A stretch of DNA of 64,000 nucleotides from contig NZ_SAYT01000009.1 in assembly GCF_004296575.1 (NCBI RefSeq), forward strand, positions 62,001-126,000. The letters run 5' to 3'. This DNA comes from Dyella amyloliquefaciens (GTDB lineage Bacteria; Pseudomonadota; Gammaproteobacteria; Xanthomonadales; Rhodanobacteraceae). Both the position numbers and the translations under genes were made by a program. Below are positions 11,801-21,238 of this stretch, one piece after another (within the stretch, counting starts at the first letter, position 1; each line of letters begins with the position of its first letter). The notes under the pieces were generated by a model. It made no database searches, was not told the DNA's origin, and was given only the letters and a program-made list of their open reading frames with translations.

Positions 11801-12353
11801 GAAGGGCCTGGGCCTGGGCTTGTCGATCTGCGAACGCATTGCCGGCATTCTCCACCACACGCTGGAACTCGAATCGCGCGAGGGCAAGGGGAGCCGGTTT
11901 GCCGTGCGTGTACCGCGTGCGGAAAGCGCAGTGTCGCGTCGTCGTGCCTCGGTGCATCCGTTGCCCAACGAGCAGTTGCCACTCACCGTGTTGTGCCTCG
12001 ACAACGATCCTTCGATCCTCGACGGCATGCGTGCATTGCTGCAGCGCTGGGGCGTGGATTGCCGCACCGCACTCGACGTGACGCAGGCACAGCAGGAACT
12101 GCAGCGCGGGCATATCGACCTCATACTCGCCGACTATCACCTCAGCGACGACATGGATGGCCTGCAGGCCTTGCAGCAACTGCGCAGCAGCGTCGAAGAA
12201 CTGCCACCGGTGGCGATGATCACCGCGGACGGCAGCAGCGAACTGAAACAGCGCGCACGTGCGTTGGGCTATCCCATCCTGCACAAGCCGGTGCGGCCCG
12301 CGGCATTGCGGGCGTTGCTGACGGCGTTGGTGCGTAGGCAGACGCCGGCGTAG
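8886..12353 (+). CDS. SSF-domain hybrid sensor histidine kinase, CrbS-like
   Basis: A large membrane sensor of about 1155 residues. Residues ~1-510 form a sodium/solute-symporter-like domain with about twelve membrane helices (GWLLLLVSLLYVGLLFVVAYAG, SSWTFYGAVGTAAREGLSYLP, TSIADFIGARFGK). A PAS segment lies near 630-750 (ENVSQGISVVDANMRLVAWN). A HisKA domain with SHDLLQPLNAARLF carries the phospho-acceptor His802. The ATPase has NFISNALRYTRTG, DTGPGI and GLGLGLSI, and a C-terminal receiver carries Asp1083. This order is that of CrbS/MxtR kinases that switch on acetyl-CoA synthetase with CrbR/ErdR; both partners follow at once. The TTG at 8886, eight bases after GGAG, is preferred over an upstream ATG at 8793. 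Confidence 0.85.
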   Translation: MIAGWLLLLVSLLYVGLLFVVAYAGDRRPLYPRQPRLRPLVYSLALAVYCSSWTFYGAVGTAAREGLSYLPIYLGPIVLFVFGFGLLRRLVLLARQRNITSIADFIGARFGKSHGLAALVAIIAVIAVVPYLALQFKAVAMSYAVLGTAGIPGATQFGDSAMWCAILLATFAILFGTRTIDATEHHHGMMLAIAVESLIKLVAFVVLAGYALWRGPGLQATAQLPLQQISAGVSPGFLAQTLLAFCAMFCLPRQFQIGVVECEDPADLSRARWLFPLYMAIVSLAVLPIVAAGLHLPQVMGGNKDAWVLTLPMSYGDRGMALLAFIGGFSAATGMVIVASVALSTMISNDLVMPMLLRVRRFKLEQRTDLSQLVLLVRRIAIIALSAMAYLYYRLVADTTSLADTGLLAFAAVAQFAPGIVAALYWRSASRKGVAVGLAAGFLVWVYTLLVPAMNRPATWLETGPMGLSWLQPQALFHLSGWDPVMHGTFWSLLVNVACLIFVSLRFRPNLEERLHAAMFIDPYAIDSRGAGDWRGRVAVADLRTIAERIVGERTSQRAFDDYAERRGKPLQPGEAADRALIQYTERLLASAVGAASARRILMGALSGSGLDIAEAMALMDEASQELRFNRELLSTTLENVSQGISVVDANMRLVAWNRRYLELFDYPDGMVYVGVPVADLIRWNAEHGECGPGEVEAHVAKRIGHMRAGSPHLFQRVRPDGTVIEMRGRALPGGGYVTTYTDVTAYKHAEQALIEANENLEQRVDQRTAELSEALNATANAQRDAETANASKTRFLAAASHDLLQPLNAARLFTAALRQHPGLDAEAGQLAERIDASFRAAEDLLDALLDTSRLDAGSYRADISNIALSDLFDSLKAQFAVLSEQRGLRLRVVPTKLAVRSDPQLLRRILQNFISNALRYTRTGSILLGARRMGKEVRIEVWDTGPGIAEEQRARIFGEFQRLDRPSPWGEKGLGLGLSICERIAGILHHTLELESREGKGSRFAVRVPRAESAVSRRRASVHPLPNEQLPLTVLCLDNDPSILDGMRALLQRWGVDCRTALDVTQAQQELQRGHIDLILADYHLSDDMDGLQALQQLRSSVEELPPVAMITADGSSELKQRARALGYPILHKPVRPAALRALLTALVRRQTPA

Positions 12354-12370
12354 TTGGGCCGGGGTAGCTT

Positions 12371-12395
12371 GATCGCGCACTGGGTGCGCTGCTAC
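12371..12395. repeat. REP-like element, single copy
   Basis: One copy of the recurring core, here GATCGCGCACTGGGTGCGCT followed by GCTAC, lies between the convergent kinase and response-regulator genes and is slightly degenerate in its last bases. Confidence 0.75.
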
Positions 12396-12411
12396 GGCAA
12401 GCCTGCCGAGG

Positions 12412-13083
12412 TTATTCGTCGTCGGCCGGCAATGGCGGCAACGCTTCCTGGTCGATTGCCAGATGACTGGCCGCCAGTGCGACCTGGGTGCGGTTGTTCA
12501 CGCCCAGCTTGCGCATGATCGCCGTCATGTGTGCCTTCACCGTGGCTTCGGAAACACCGAGGTCATAGGCGATCTGCTTGTTGAGCAGGCCTTCGGCGAT
12601 CATGGTGAGCACGCGGAACTGCTGCGGCGTCAGCGTGGCGATGCGATCGGCCACGGCGGCTTCGTCGGGCTTCAACTCCGTGCCACCGCCGACGAACTGG
12701 TGCGGTAGCCACACGTCGCCGTCCAGCACCTTGCGAATCGCGGTGATGATGTCTTCACCCGGCGTGGATTTCGGAATGTACGCCGACGCTCCATGTGCCA
12801 GCGCACGGCGCGCCACCTGCACGTCCTCATGGCCGGACACCACGATGGTGGGCAGCCCGGGGAACTGCCCGCGGATATGCGCCAGCGCCGAGTAGCCGCG
12901 CGCGCCTGGCATATGCAGATCGAGCAGCAGCAGTTCGGCGTCCGGATACTGCTCGATCAGGCTGAGCAAGGTGTACACGCTGTCCGCACAGTGCACGTTG
13001 GCGTGAGGCACGGCGGCCACCACTGCGCGTTGCAGAGCGTCGCGGAACAGCGGGTGGTCGTCGGCAATCAGGACGTCAGGCAT
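12412..13083 (-). CDS. LuxR/NarL-family response regulator, CrbR-like
   Basis: A 223-residue two-component regulator. The receiver domain (residues ~1-120) has the acidic pocket ADDHPLFRDAL and phospho-acceptor Asp55 in LLLLDLHMPGARG, plus Lys in YIPKSTPGE. The GerE/LuxR helix-turn-helix spans ~150-215 (LTPQQFRVLTMIAEGLLNKQIAYDLGVSEATVKAHMTAIM). It sits between the CrbS-like kinase and acs, pointing the same way as acs. In Vibrio and Pseudomonas the equivalent CrbR/ErdR activates acs in response to acetate. That role is strongly suggested by context here but not shown by the sequence. Its start codon overlaps no other gene. Confidence 0.88.
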   Translation of the reverse strand: MPDVLIADDHPLFRDALQRAVVAAVPHANVHCADSVYTLLSLIEQYPDAELLLLDLHMPGARGYSALAHIRGQFPGLPTIVVSGHEDVQVARRALAHGASAYIPKSTPGEDIITAIRKVLDGDVWLPHQFVGGGTELKPDEAAVADRIATLTPQQFRVLTMIAEGLLNKQIAYDLGVSEATVKAHMTAIMRKLGVNNRTQVALAASHLAIDQEALPPLPADDE

Positions 13084-13100
13084 GGTGATTCATTCTTTCC

Positions 13101-13213
13101 TGTAGGAGCGCACCCAGTACGCGAACAAGCAACGAAACGTTGGTTGTTCCGCGACAGGCGGAGACTGGCGTAGGGCGAATCTCTGCGGGTCGCGCACTGG
13201 GTGCGCTCCTACA
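13101..13213. repeat. REP-like element, inverted pair
   Basis: Copies at 13101-13125 (TGTAGGAGCGCACCCAGTAC) and 13189-13213 (in the opposite sense) fill the gap between the regulator start and the acs stop. They could fold into one large stem-loop and act as the acs 3' end, since no T-run terminator is visible there. Confidence 0.8.
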
Positions 13214-13226
13214 GGGGCGTTCTCGG

Positions 13227-15167
<1,941 letters not shown>

Positions 15168-15296
15168 CGTGGGGCTCCTGCGGCCGGCGGTCCGGCCTCC
15201 TCATGCGTGGAATCCGCCGCAGCGCACCATGGCCGGCGGTAGCGCCCGAGTGTAGCGGTTGCCCGGTGATTGAGGCGTTTCGCCACGCTTTCGACT

Positions 15297-15315
15297 TTGG
15301 TCTAGGTTCGACCAA
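15297..15315. promoter_or_regulatory. Candidate operator between acs and the porin gene
   Basis: Inverted arms TTGGTC (15297-15302) and GACCAA (15310-15315), separated by seven bases, lie in the 216-base divergent region between acs and the porin gene. A short inverted repeat is what a dimeric LuxR-type regulator would bind, so this is a candidate CrbR site. The assignment rests only on position and symmetry. Confidence 0.3.
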
Positions 15316-15383
15316 TGGGGAATAGGCGCCCGCGTTGCAGCATGGACATGCTCGAGCCGGTCATCGACCTGGGGAGGCCTGCC

Positions 15384-16880
15384 ATGACATTTCCTACCAC
15401 CACCCGAGGCACCCGGCTGCTGGCGATCAGTATCGCCTGCGCGCTGGCCCTGCCGATTGGGGTGCACGCACAAAGCACGACCAAGAGCACGGGAAAGAGC
15501 AACACGCGGGAACAGCAGCTCGAGCAACGAGTGAACCAGCTGGAACAGGAACTGGCCGAATTGAAGGCCATGATCCAGGAACAGAAGCAGGAAACCACGC
15601 AGGCTTCGCAGACCGCGCAGCAGGCGCAGGCCACGGCCACGCAGGCCGCGACCACGGCTCAGGCGACATCCACCAAGGTCGAAGCGGTGGCACCGAACGG
15701 CAAGCCGACGTTCTCTACCGCGCCGGGCATGTCGGTCGCGCTGCATGGGTTTATAAGCGCCAGCGCGTTCGGCCAGGACAAGAACTTCACCTACGGCAAC
15801 GGCCAGAACGCCGAGATTCCCGCGGTACCTGCCGGGCCCAACTCGGGTGCACTCAGCGGCGTGGACGTGCGCAACACGCGCTTCTGGCTCGACTTCACCG
15901 GTGCCAAGTTCAATGAGAACTGGGGTGGTGGTGGCCGTATCGAGATGGACTTCTTCGGCGGCTTCAACGGCACCGGCGCGTATGCACAGCAGCAGCCGAC
16001 GCCACGCCTGCGCCAGGCCTACATGGATATCGCCAACGCAGACTCGGGCAGCACGATTCGCATCGGCCAGCAGTGGAACCTGATGTTCCCGCTGGACAAC
16101 ACGCCCACCTCGCTCTCGCACATCGCCTTCCCGCTCGGCTTCGGAGGCGGCTTCGTGGGCTGGCGCTTCCCGGGCGCCGTGTGGATGCAGGATCTCAACC
16201 ACGGTTCCGACGGAGCCAAGTGGCGGTTGGATGTGGCTGCGTTCTCGGGCAACTGGAGCGGTCCCCAGAATGCGGGCGGTACGGCCACCATCAACTACCT
16301 CACGGCAGGCAACGCGAACTTCCGACCACAGATCGAAGCGCGCGTGCGAGTGGCCGACAAGGATTGGCTGGCGTACTTCGTGGTGCATTACGCCTCGCTC
16401 AACCTCAAGGGCGTGAACGACCAGGCGCCGGATCCCATCAAGGACACGATCAACAGCTACGGCTACGAGTTGGGCGGCCAGTGGAAGCCCGGCCCCTGGA
16501 CGTTCAAGGGCCTGCTCTACACGGGTAACGCGTTGGGCCAGATCTTCGGCGCCATGTCGCAGTTCGGCGACATCAGCGAGGCCGGTGGCTTCGTGCAGGC
16601 GGGCTATAACTTCACGCCGAAGTGGAGCGTCAACGCATTCTATTCGCAGGCCAATCCGAGCCAGAGTGATGTCAGGCGTTGGGTGATCGGCAGCAGCACC
16701 ACGGCTAATGGACTGATGAGGACGCAGCAGGGTGCACTCAGCCTGCAGTACGCGTCCGGTGCCTACGAGCTTGGCGTGGAATGGATGTACGACAAGCTGA
16801 AGTACCAGCCCGGCATCCATGGCGACATGCAGAACATCAACGGCAACCAGGTCAGCTTGAACGGCCTGTACAAGTTCTGA
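15384..16880 (+). CDS. DcaP-like trimeric outer-membrane porin
   Basis: A 498-residue exported protein. A Sec signal (LLAISIACALALPIGVHA) is followed by a coiled coil at ~40-95 (EQQLEQRVNQLEQELAELKA) and then a beta-barrel with alternating strands from ~residue 110, ending in an aromatic residue (NGLYKF), as expected for BAM-inserted barrels. A periplasmic coiled coil in front of a 16-strand-like barrel is the architecture of DcaP porins, which pass dicarboxylates and related anions. The ATG at 15384 follows GGGGAGG and is chosen over the frame start at 15315. It is divergent from acs and upstream of an MHS symporter, suggesting carboxylate uptake. Confidence 0.8.
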   Translation: MTFPTTTRGTRLLAISIACALALPIGVHAQSTTKSTGKSNTREQQLEQRVNQLEQELAELKAMIQEQKQETTQASQTAQQAQATATQAATTAQATSTKVEAVAPNGKPTFSTAPGMSVALHGFISASAFGQDKNFTYGNGQNAEIPAVPAGPNSGALSGVDVRNTRFWLDFTGAKFNENWGGGGRIEMDFFGGFNGTGAYAQQQPTPRLRQAYMDIANADSGSTIRIGQQWNLMFPLDNTPTSLSHIAFPLGFGGGFVGWRFPGAVWMQDLNHGSDGAKWRLDVAAFSGNWSGPQNAGGTATINYLTAGNANFRPQIEARVRVADKDWLAYFVVHYASLNLKGVNDQAPDPIKDTINSYGYELGGQWKPGPWTFKGLLYTGNALGQIFGAMSQFGDISEAGGFVQAGYNFTPKWSVNAFYSQANPSQSDVRRWVIGSSTTANGLMRTQQGALSLQYASGAYELGVEWMYDKLKYQPGIHGDMQNINGNQVSLNGLYKF

Positions 16881-16888
16881 CGCAACGC

Positions 16889-16915
16889 GGCGGCGACGCA
16901 GGAGGCGTCGCCGCC
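16889..16915. other. Perfect stem-loop between porin and symporter genes
   Basis: Arms GGCGGCGACGC and GCGTCGCCGCC (11 bp, no mismatch) with loop AGGAG start eight bases after the porin stop. No T-run follows, so it looks more like an mRNA-stabilising or partial attenuation structure than a full terminator. Confidence 0.6.
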
Positions 16916-17062
16916 TCATCGGCCGGGAACGGGCTAAGGGAGAGGGCTCGCCCCGACAACGGAGAGAGAGAGAGCAAGGGCGGCGTGGCCGCTCCGGCCA
17001 GCTGCACCCTGCGTTTTCCATCCAGCGTCCCGACCGGACAGCTCAAACTCGAGGGCAACAAC

Positions 17063-18721
17063 ATGGCAACGACCGCAGTCGACATGCGCGGGTCGCTCGA
17101 CACCAACCATCGCCGCGTCATCCTGGCGTCCAGCCTCGGCACGGTGTTCGAGTGGTACGACTTCTATCTTTATGGTTCGCTCGCCGCACTCATCGGCAAG
17201 CACTTCTTCAGCGGCCTCAACGAGACCAGCCAGTTCATCTTCGCGTTGCTCGCGTTCGCGGCGGGCTTTGCGGTGCGTCCGTTCGGCGCCATCGTGTTTG
17301 GCCGCCTGGGCGACATGATCGGGCGCAAGTACACCTTCCTCATCACCATCGTGATCATGGGCCTCTCGACGTTCTTCGTCGGCGTGCTGCCCGGCTACGC
17401 CACCATCGGTGTCGCCGCGCCCACCATCCTGATCGCGCTGCGCCTGCTGCAGGGCCTGGCGCTGGGTGGCGAATACGGTGGTGCCGCAACCTACGTGGCG
17501 GAACATGCGCCACAGGGCAAGCGCGGCCTGTACACCAGTTTCATCCAGATCACGGCGACGTTCGGCCTGTTCCTGTCGCTGCTGGTGATCCTCGGCACCC
17601 GCCTGGGCATGGGCACGGAAGGCTTCGAGGCCTGGGGCTGGCGCATTCCGTTCCTGATCTCCTCGCTGCTGCTGATCGTGTCGGTCTATATCCGCATGCA
17701 GCTGTCCGAGTCGCCGGTGTTCCAGCAGATGAAGGCCGAGGGCAAGCACTCTAAGGCGCCGCTCACCGAAGCGTTCGGCCAGTGGAAGAACCTCAAGCTG
17801 GTGATCCTTGCACTGCTTGGTGCCACCGCCGGCCAGGCCGTCGTGTGGTACACGGGCCAGTTCTACGCGCTGTACTTCCTTACCCAGAGCCTGAAGATCG
17901 ACGGCACCACGGCGAACCTGCTGATCGCCGCGGCGCTCGCCATCGGCACGCCGTTCTTCGTGCTGTTCGGCTGGCTGTCCGATCGCGTCGGTCGCAAGCC
18001 CATCGTGCTGGCGGGTTGCCTGCTGGCCGCGCTGACCTACTTCCCGATCTTCAAGGGCCTTACGCACTACGGCAATCCGGCCATCGAGCAGGCGGCGGCG
18101 ACGTCGCCGGTGAAGGTGGTGGCCGACCCGCAGGCGTGCAGCTTCCAGTTCGATCCGGTGGGCAAGAGCAAGTTCACCAGCTCATGCGACGTTGCCAAGA
18201 GCGCGCTGGCGAAGAAGGGTATTCCGTATACCAATGTGACCGCCGAGCGTGGCGCGATCGCCGAAGTGAAGATCGGCGATACCAACATCAGTTCCTTCGA
18301 AGGTGGTTCGCTCGAAGGCAAGGCATTTGCCGACCAGAGCAAGGCATTCGGCTCGCAGCTGGGTGCCGCGCTGAAGACGGCGGGTTATCCGGAGAAGGCC
18401 AATCCGGAGCAGACCAACAACGTCATGCTGATCGTGCTGCTAGCCATCCTGGTGATCTACGTGACGATGGTCTACGGACCGATCGCGGCGTGGCTGGTTG
18501 AGATGTTCCCCACGCGCATCCGCTACACCTCGATGAGCCTGCCGTATCACATCGGCAACGGCTGGTTCGGCGGCTTCGTGCCCACCATCGGCTTCATGCT
18601 GGTGGCGTGGAAGGGCGATATCTACTACGGCCTGTGGTATCCGATCATCGTGGCCATCGCCACGTTCTTCATCGGCCTGTTGTTCCTGCGCGAAACCAAG
18701 GACGTCGATATCCGCCACTGA
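17063..18721 (+). CDS. MHS-family MFS metabolite:proton symporter
   Basis: A 552-residue inner-membrane transporter of the metabolite:H+ symporter family (relatives carry alpha-ketoglutarate, proline/betaine, citrate or shikimate). Signature pieces are SSLGTVFEWYDFYLYGSLA, FAAGFAVRPFGAIVFGRLGDMIGRK, RLLQGLALGGEYGGAATYVAEHAP and, near the C-terminus, EMFPTRIRYTSMSLPYHIGNGWFGG. About 115 residues of hydrophilic sequence (roughly 335-450, including two cysteines) interrupt the helices in the C-terminal half, longer than in the classical members. GAGGG precedes the ATG at 17063. Substrate unknown; context with acs and a DcaP-like porin suggests a small carboxylate. Confidence 0.85.
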   Translation: MATTAVDMRGSLDTNHRRVILASSLGTVFEWYDFYLYGSLAALIGKHFFSGLNETSQFIFALLAFAAGFAVRPFGAIVFGRLGDMIGRKYTFLITIVIMGLSTFFVGVLPGYATIGVAAPTILIALRLLQGLALGGEYGGAATYVAEHAPQGKRGLYTSFIQITATFGLFLSLLVILGTRLGMGTEGFEAWGWRIPFLISSLLLIVSVYIRMQLSESPVFQQMKAEGKHSKAPLTEAFGQWKNLKLVILALLGATAGQAVVWYTGQFYALYFLTQSLKIDGTTANLLIAAALAIGTPFFVLFGWLSDRVGRKPIVLAGCLLAALTYFPIFKGLTHYGNPAIEQAAATSPVKVVADPQACSFQFDPVGKSKFTSSCDVAKSALAKKGIPYTNVTAERGAIAEVKIGDTNISSFEGGSLEGKAFADQSKAFGSQLGAALKTAGYPEKANPEQTNNVMLIVLLAILVIYVTMVYGPIAAWLVEMFPTRIRYTSMSLPYHIGNGWFGGFVPTIGFMLVAWKGDIYYGLWYPIIVAIATFFIGLLFLRETKDVDIRH

Positions 18722-18744
18722 TCGCGCGGTGTGATCGAAGCAGG

Positions 18745-18779
18745 GGGCGCGGCATCGCTATGCCGCGCCCTTTTTCTTT
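18745..18779 (+). terminator. Terminator after the MHS symporter
   Basis: Perfect arms GGGCGCGGCAT (18745-18755) and ATGCCGCGCCC (18760-18770) with a CGCT loop are followed by TTTTTCTTT. It is a strong rho-independent terminator 24 bases after the stop codon. Confidence 0.95.
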
Positions 18780-18787
18780 CCCTTCCC

Positions 18788-18909
18788 TTGTAGGAGCGGA
18801 CCCAGTGCGCGACCGCAACTTCGCTGGCTGGCTTCGATCAGCGGCTCTCGCATCAACCCGCCACGCAGGCAAAATGCCGCGCCTATCGCGCACTCGGTGC
18901 GCGCCTACA
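18788..18909. repeat. REP-like element, inverted pair
   Basis: Copies at 18788-18813 (TTGTAGGAGCGGACCCAGTG) and, in the opposite sense, 18885-18909 bracket about 70 bases of unassigned DNA between the symporter terminator and the patatin-like gene. Both are slightly diverged from the core. Confidence 0.75.
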
Positions 18910-18969
18910 CAAAACGGCGGCATGCAAGATACGTAAGATAACGGCGTCCGCGCGACTCACGAGTACCGC

Positions 18970-21192
18970 ATGCCGACAGCCGGCCGCCCCACTGCCAGGC
19001 AACGCCGTCATCTGCGCCGCCACTGGCGACGCATGCTCGGCTGGACGGCGTTGCTGCTCGATCACCTCAAGCCCGTGCGCGTGTCCTTGCTGGTACTGGC
19101 GGTGGGAGCCGGCGTCGCGATTGGCGTGGACCAGGCGGCGGAACTGTTCCTGATCGCGTTGTGGACCGATCCCAATCCATGGCGCTACCTCACGCTGCTG
19201 GTCACCAGCACGCTGGCGGGCCTTTCGGTCTGGTACGCGGCGCGCAACGCTTACCGACTGCGCTATCCGCGTTGGCCCGCCCTGCAGGACGAACGCGCCG
19301 CGCCGCTGCGCGACTGGCTGCCTCGGCTGCTCGGTGCTGCAGTGCCGCTGTTGGTCTGCATGGGCTATGTGTTTGCACTCGCCAGCTTGCCGCACGGGAC
19401 GTGCGGGTCCACCGATCCCTGCGAGCAGCGCAGTTGGCGTGCGATGGGACTGTTGCTGGTGTCGGCGCTGATGATCATCTTCTTCGCCACCCGCCGCCGG
19501 ATGTGGAGTGCGCTGTCACGGCGCAATCCCTCCCTGGCGCCGCCCGCCCCGCGACCGTCCGCCGAGAAGCGCGTATGGCGCGTGCGCGATCTCGGGGTCA
19601 TGCCATGCGTGTCCTACGCGGTGGTGGTGGTGCTCAACATCCTGGCCACCCTCCTGATCGTGCTGCGGCCCGAGGCGCTGGATGGTATCGGGCCGTTGGC
19701 GCAACTGCTGATCTCCGCCGCGTTCCTGTGCTTCAGCGGCAGCCTGTTGTGCATGATCGGCGACCGGCGTGGCGTGCCCTTGCTCAGCGCGATGCTGTTG
19801 GTGAGCGCATCGCTGCATTGGCTGCACCTCAACGACAACCATATGGTGCGCCAGTACCCGGGCATGAGCACGCACGAGCATCCGATGAAGCCGCCACCGG
19901 ATTCGCGCCCGAGTTTCGATGCCTACGCCGATGCATGGCTCACCGATCGCTGTGCAGGACATCAACGGTGCCCGGTGATCCTGGTGGCCGCGGAAGGTGG
20001 CGGCATTCGCGGTGCGGCGTGGACGGCGGTGGTGCTGAGCCGGCTCACGGCGACGCTCGATGCACAATCGCACGGATCCGGCGAACCGCAGTTTCCCCGT
20101 TACCTATTCGCGGCCAGTGGCGTGTCCGGTGGCAGTCTCGGCTTGGCGACTTATGTGGGCATGCTGGCGCAACCCTCGCCGACCAACACGGTGACGCTGG
20201 AAGGACGCGCGCAGGAGATGTTGAGCCACGACTTCCTCGCACCGACGCTGGCCAACGCGTTCTTTGCCGATTTCACCCAACGATGGTTGCCGGGCGCATG
20301 GCTGAACGACCGCTCGCGCGCACTCACCCGCGCCTGGGAATCGGCGGCGCGCAAGCAGGGCGTCACCGCCTTCGCCGACCCCTTCGCAGCGCTTTATGCA
20401 CAGGCGGGCGGTACGGCCGCACCCACGGTACCTGCCTTGTTCCTCAACAGCACCACGGTGAACGAAGGGCGCCGGTTCATCCAGCATCCGTTCCAACCCA
20501 TTGCCACGCCGCAGCGCCAGCCGTGGACCGCGGGTTTCGACGGATCGAGCTGGCTGGATCCGCGCGTGCCGTTGAGCGAGGTAGTGCTCAACAGCGCGCG
20601 CTTTACCTACGTGAGCCCGGCGGGAACATTGGAGACGGCGCAGCCGAATCCGCCGGTACCGGCTCGCCTGCAACTCGTCGACGGTGGCTATTTCGAGAAC
20701 TCGGGCACCACTACCTTGCTGGAGGTGATGCGCCTGCTTCGCGCGCGCGCTCACCAACGCAACCTGGCGTTGCGCTTCATCGTCATCCACATCAGCAACG
20801 ATCCGCAGATGACCGACTTCGTCGACCGTCATGATCCGGCTAACCCGTTGCCGCTGTATTCCACCGCCTGTCCGCCGCTGCCGGGCACCGTGCGTGGCGG
20901 CGTGCGCGGCGAAGCGATTGCGCCGCTTGACGCATTGCTCGCCACGCGTACGGCCCGCGGCGAGTACGCACGCGTGCAGTTGTTGAATGCGCTGAAGACC
21001 AACGATGCCGATCCCGCGCAGGGCGACATGCTCTGGCACTTCCGGCTGTGTCGCGGCAACTATCCGATTCCGCTCGGCTGGACGATTTCCACGCCGGTGT
21101 TCACCGAGCTGGACCGGCAACTCGACCAGCATTACCCGCTGCCGGCGATGGTCCACGCCCTGCAGGTGCAACTGGCGCCCGATACGCGATAG
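18970..21192 (+). CDS. Membrane-anchored patatin-like phospholipase
   Basis: A 740-residue protein with two parts. Residues ~20-310 contain about six hydrophobic helices (VRVSLLVLAVGAGVAIGV, LTLLVTSTLAGLSVWYAA, LLGAAVPLLVCMGYVFALA, MGLLLVSALMIIFFA, SYAVVVVLNILATLLIVL, LLISAAFLCFSGSLLCMI). Residues ~335-735 form a patatin-type hydrolase: oxyanion loop EGGGIRG (342-348), nucleophile Ser386 in GVSGGS, and catalytic Asp571 in DGGYFENSG. The Ser-Asp dyad is complete, so acyl-hydrolase activity is expected, with the active domain tethered to the membrane. Glu342 replaces the usual Asp of DGGGxRG. The gene stands alone between repeats and a radical SAM gene; substrate and topology are unknown. Confidence 0.8.
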   Translation: MPTAGRPTARQRRHLRRHWRRMLGWTALLLDHLKPVRVSLLVLAVGAGVAIGVDQAAELFLIALWTDPNPWRYLTLLVTSTLAGLSVWYAARNAYRLRYPRWPALQDERAAPLRDWLPRLLGAAVPLLVCMGYVFALASLPHGTCGSTDPCEQRSWRAMGLLLVSALMIIFFATRRRMWSALSRRNPSLAPPAPRPSAEKRVWRVRDLGVMPCVSYAVVVVLNILATLLIVLRPEALDGIGPLAQLLISAAFLCFSGSLLCMIGDRRGVPLLSAMLLVSASLHWLHLNDNHMVRQYPGMSTHEHPMKPPPDSRPSFDAYADAWLTDRCAGHQRCPVILVAAEGGGIRGAAWTAVVLSRLTATLDAQSHGSGEPQFPRYLFAASGVSGGSLGLATYVGMLAQPSPTNTVTLEGRAQEMLSHDFLAPTLANAFFADFTQRWLPGAWLNDRSRALTRAWESAARKQGVTAFADPFAALYAQAGGTAAPTVPALFLNSTTVNEGRRFIQHPFQPIATPQRQPWTAGFDGSSWLDPRVPLSEVVLNSARFTYVSPAGTLETAQPNPPVPARLQLVDGGYFENSGTTTLLEVMRLLRARAHQRNLALRFIVIHISNDPQMTDFVDRHDPANPLPLYSTACPPLPGTVRGGVRGEAIAPLDALLATRTARGEYARVQLLNALKTNDADPAQGDMLWHFRLCRGNYPIPLGWTISTPVFTELDRQLDQHYPLPAMVHALQVQLAPDTR

Positions 21193-21238
21193 CAAGAGGT
21201 GTCGCGCTCGCTGAGACGTCGGCGGCGCACACTGGGGC

